A program made the translations under genes and the position numbers. Under the pieces are notes generated by a model that was not told where the DNA came from, made no database searches, and saw only the letters and a program-made list of their open reading frames with translations. Shown in pieces: positions 62,818 to 64,000 of a DNA stretch of 64,000 nucleotides. This DNA is from Collimonas sp. OK412 (GTDB lineage: Bacteria > Pseudomonadota > Gammaproteobacteria > Burkholderiales > Burkholderiaceae_D), in NCBI RefSeq assembly GCF_900112135.1, contig NZ_FOLC01000009.1, forward strand, positions 115,727 to 179,726. Reading direction: 5' to 3'. Position 1 is the first letter of the stretch, and every line of letters starts with the position of its first letter.

Positions 62818-64000
62818 GCGGGCGCTTTTTCCACTTCCACCAGGACATCGTAGAAGGTCGGCGCCCGTCCCATGTCGGTCAGGCGCTGGCTGGTTACCTC
62901 GTTGGCGTTCTTGCCGTCGCTGGCCATTTTTTTCCACCAGATCGACAAGCCCACCACCAATCCGATCCGCGCCTTGTCGGTCACTCTCAGCCTGGCGTTG
63001 AAACTGCCGCGGTCGTTATAGATGCGCACGGTGTCGCCGCTGGCCAGGGCTCTTGCCTCGGCGTCAGCCGGATGCATGTCCAGGTGCGGCTCGCCTTCGG
63101 TGTCGCGCAGGCTCTTCACGTTGACGAAACTGGAGTTGAGGAAATTGCGCGCAGGCGGCGAAATCATCGCCAGCGGGTACTTCCTGGCCAGCTCCGGATT
63201 GCTGGCCAGCGATTCATACGGCGCGATATAAGCCGGCAACGGATCGAGCCCGTCTTTCAGCATTTGCGCGCTATAGAATTCGCATTTGCCGGACGGCGTC
63301 GGAAAGCCGCCGTTGGCGAACGGCGCATCCGGCACGTTCAGTTTTTGCCAGCCTTTTTGTTTCAGGGCGTCCCAATCGAAATGGATCGCCCGCTCATTTT
63401 TCCGGTCGAATGCCTGTGCTGCGATTTCGTCGTCGCTTTCGCGGAAGCAGGCGTCGTCGAAGCCCATGCGTGCCGCCAGCAGGCGGAATATTTCGGTATT
63501 CGGCTTGGCTTCGCCCAGCGGCGCGATCGCGGCGTTATTCGCCAGCATGTACAAGTGGCCGTAGGCCGAGTGGGCGTCCACGTGTTCCAGCTGGGTGGTC
63601 GCCGGCAGCACGATGTCGGCATAGTCGGCGGTATCGGTCTGGAAATGCTCCAGCACCACGGTGAATAAATCTTCCCGCGCAAAACCGCGGGCGACGGCGC
63701 CGGATTCGGGCGCGACGGCTACCGGATTCGAGTTGTACACGATCAGCGCTTCAATTTTCGGCCCGAACTCCGGCGATGCTTCGCGCAGCAGATCGTCGCC
63801 GATGGTGCTCATGTTGATGGTGCGCGGCGCCAGTCCTTGCCGGGTCAGGAAATCGGGACGCTGCAGGAACTGGTTATTCTTTGGAAAGCTGTCCGAGGTC
63901 GACAGCTGCACGCCGCCTGCCGCATGGCGCCAGGCGCCGACCAGCGCCGGCAGGCAAGTGATGTTGCGTACCGCCATGCCGCCGCCATGCACGCGCTGCA
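62814..64000 (-). CDS. Molybdopterin oxidoreductase, C-terminal part (cut by window edge)
   Basis: About 395 residues of a larger molybdopterin-dependent oxidoreductase are visible; the 5' end, including any iron-sulfur motif and the molybdenum ligand, is beyond 64000. The visible part has VYNSNPVAVAPE, EHFQTDTADYADIVLPATTQLEHVDAHSAYGHLYM, PTPSGKCEFYSAQM and the C-terminal molydopterin-dinucleotide-binding domain (EPHLDMHPADAEARALASGDTVRIYNDRGSFNARLRVTD). It belongs to the COG0243-type family that includes formate dehydrogenase-like and sulfur oxyanion reductases. Substrate cannot be assigned. Its stop overlaps the lipoprotein start. Confidence 0.92.
   Translation of the reverse strand, partial: QRVHGGGMAVRNITCLPALVGAWRHAAGGVQLSTSDSFPKNNQFLQRPDFLTRQGLAPRTINMSTIGDDLLREASPEFGPKIEALIVYNSNPVAVAPESGAVARGFAREDLFTVVLEHFQTDTADYADIVLPATTQLEHVDAHSAYGHLYMLANNAAIAPLGEAKPNTEIFRLLAARMGFDDACFRESDDEIAAQAFDRKNERAIHFDWDALKQKGWQKLNVPDAPFANGGFPTPSGKCEFYSAQMLKDGLDPLPAYIAPYESLASNPELARKYPLAMISPPARNFLNSSFVNVKSLRDTEGEPHLDMHPADAEARALASGDTVRIYNDRGSFNARLRVTDKARIGLVVGLSIWWKKMASDGKNANEVTSQRLTDMGRAPTFYDVLVEVEKAPA

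Noticed and set aside
1-64000. CRISPR arrays, tRNA or rRNA genes, prophage or insertion-sequence transposases
   Set aside because: No repeat-spacer pattern, cloverleaf or rRNA stretch was recognised, and no transposase or phage structural frame was found on either strand.

Overview
The window is a chromosomal segment of a GC-rich beta-proteobacterium. Gene content and order point to Burkholderiales, most likely Oxalobacteraceae (Collimonas/Herbaspirillum/Janthinobacterium-like); the genus is an inference from family resemblance and synteny, not from a search. No rRNA, tRNA, CRISPR array, phage or insertion-sequence transposase gene was seen. Almost all of the sequence is core chromosome with short gaps.

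Layout. (1) Positions 1-18.8 kb, all on the minus strand, hold the division and cell wall (dcw) cluster, read from high to low coordinate: mraZ-rsmH-ftsL-ftsI-murE-murF-mraY-murD-ftsW-murG-murC-ddlB-ftsQ-ftsA-ftsZ, then a Prx5-type peroxiredoxin and the start of lpxC. Many junctions are ATGA or GTGA overlaps. The mraZ promoter carries four MraZ boxes at an exact 10-bp period. (2) 18.8-27.6 kb, also minus, holds ruvC, purH, fis, dusB, a GAF/degenerate-GGDEF protein, a histidine phosphatase, a PEBP-like protein, dtd and tyrS. A 344-bp non-coding element with perfect terminal inverted repeats and flanking TA lies between ruvC and purH. (3) 27.8-30.5 kb, plus strand: an M23 peptidase and anmK. (4) 30.6-36.9 kb: erpA, a bactofilin, a coiled-coil membrane protein, argC, rpsI-rplM, an OsmC-like protein, coq7 and a DUF3025 protein. 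(5) 36.9-41.7 kb is a nitrate-assimilation block: SUMT (cobA), ABC transporter nrtD-nrtB-nrtA and the ANTAR antiterminator nasT. The nrtA leader holds a sigma-54 promoter, an NtrC-like site, a dual-hexaloop ANTAR RNA and an intrinsic terminator. (6) 41.8-50.9 kb: pyrC, an AAA ATPase, the glutamate/aspartate ABC transporter gltL-K-J-I, a second binding protein with its own sigma-54-type promoter, glutamate dehydrogenase and a LysR regulator. (7) 51.0-57.2 kb: an Atm1-type ABC exporter, an acyl-CoA thioesterase, and an IclR-controlled galactonate catabolic operon (dgoK-dgoA-dgoD). (8) 57.3-64.0 kb, minus: fadD, an unusual alpha/beta-hydrolase-adenylating-enzyme fusion, a lipoprotein aminopeptidase and the 3' part of a molybdopterin oxidoreductase.

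How parts work together. Region 1 makes lipid II (MurC-F, MraY, MurG, Ddl) and the divisome that uses it (FtsL/I/W/Q/A/Z), with MraZ as local regulator. Regions 5 and 6 form a nitrogen neighbourhood: nitrate uptake under sigma-54 and RNA antitermination control, glutamate uptake and glutamate oxidation. The most distinctive signals are the structured 344-bp element, the readable nrtA leader, the hydrolase/ligase fusion whose ligase half lacks the usual C-terminal lysine motif, and a possible small RNA upstream of rplM.
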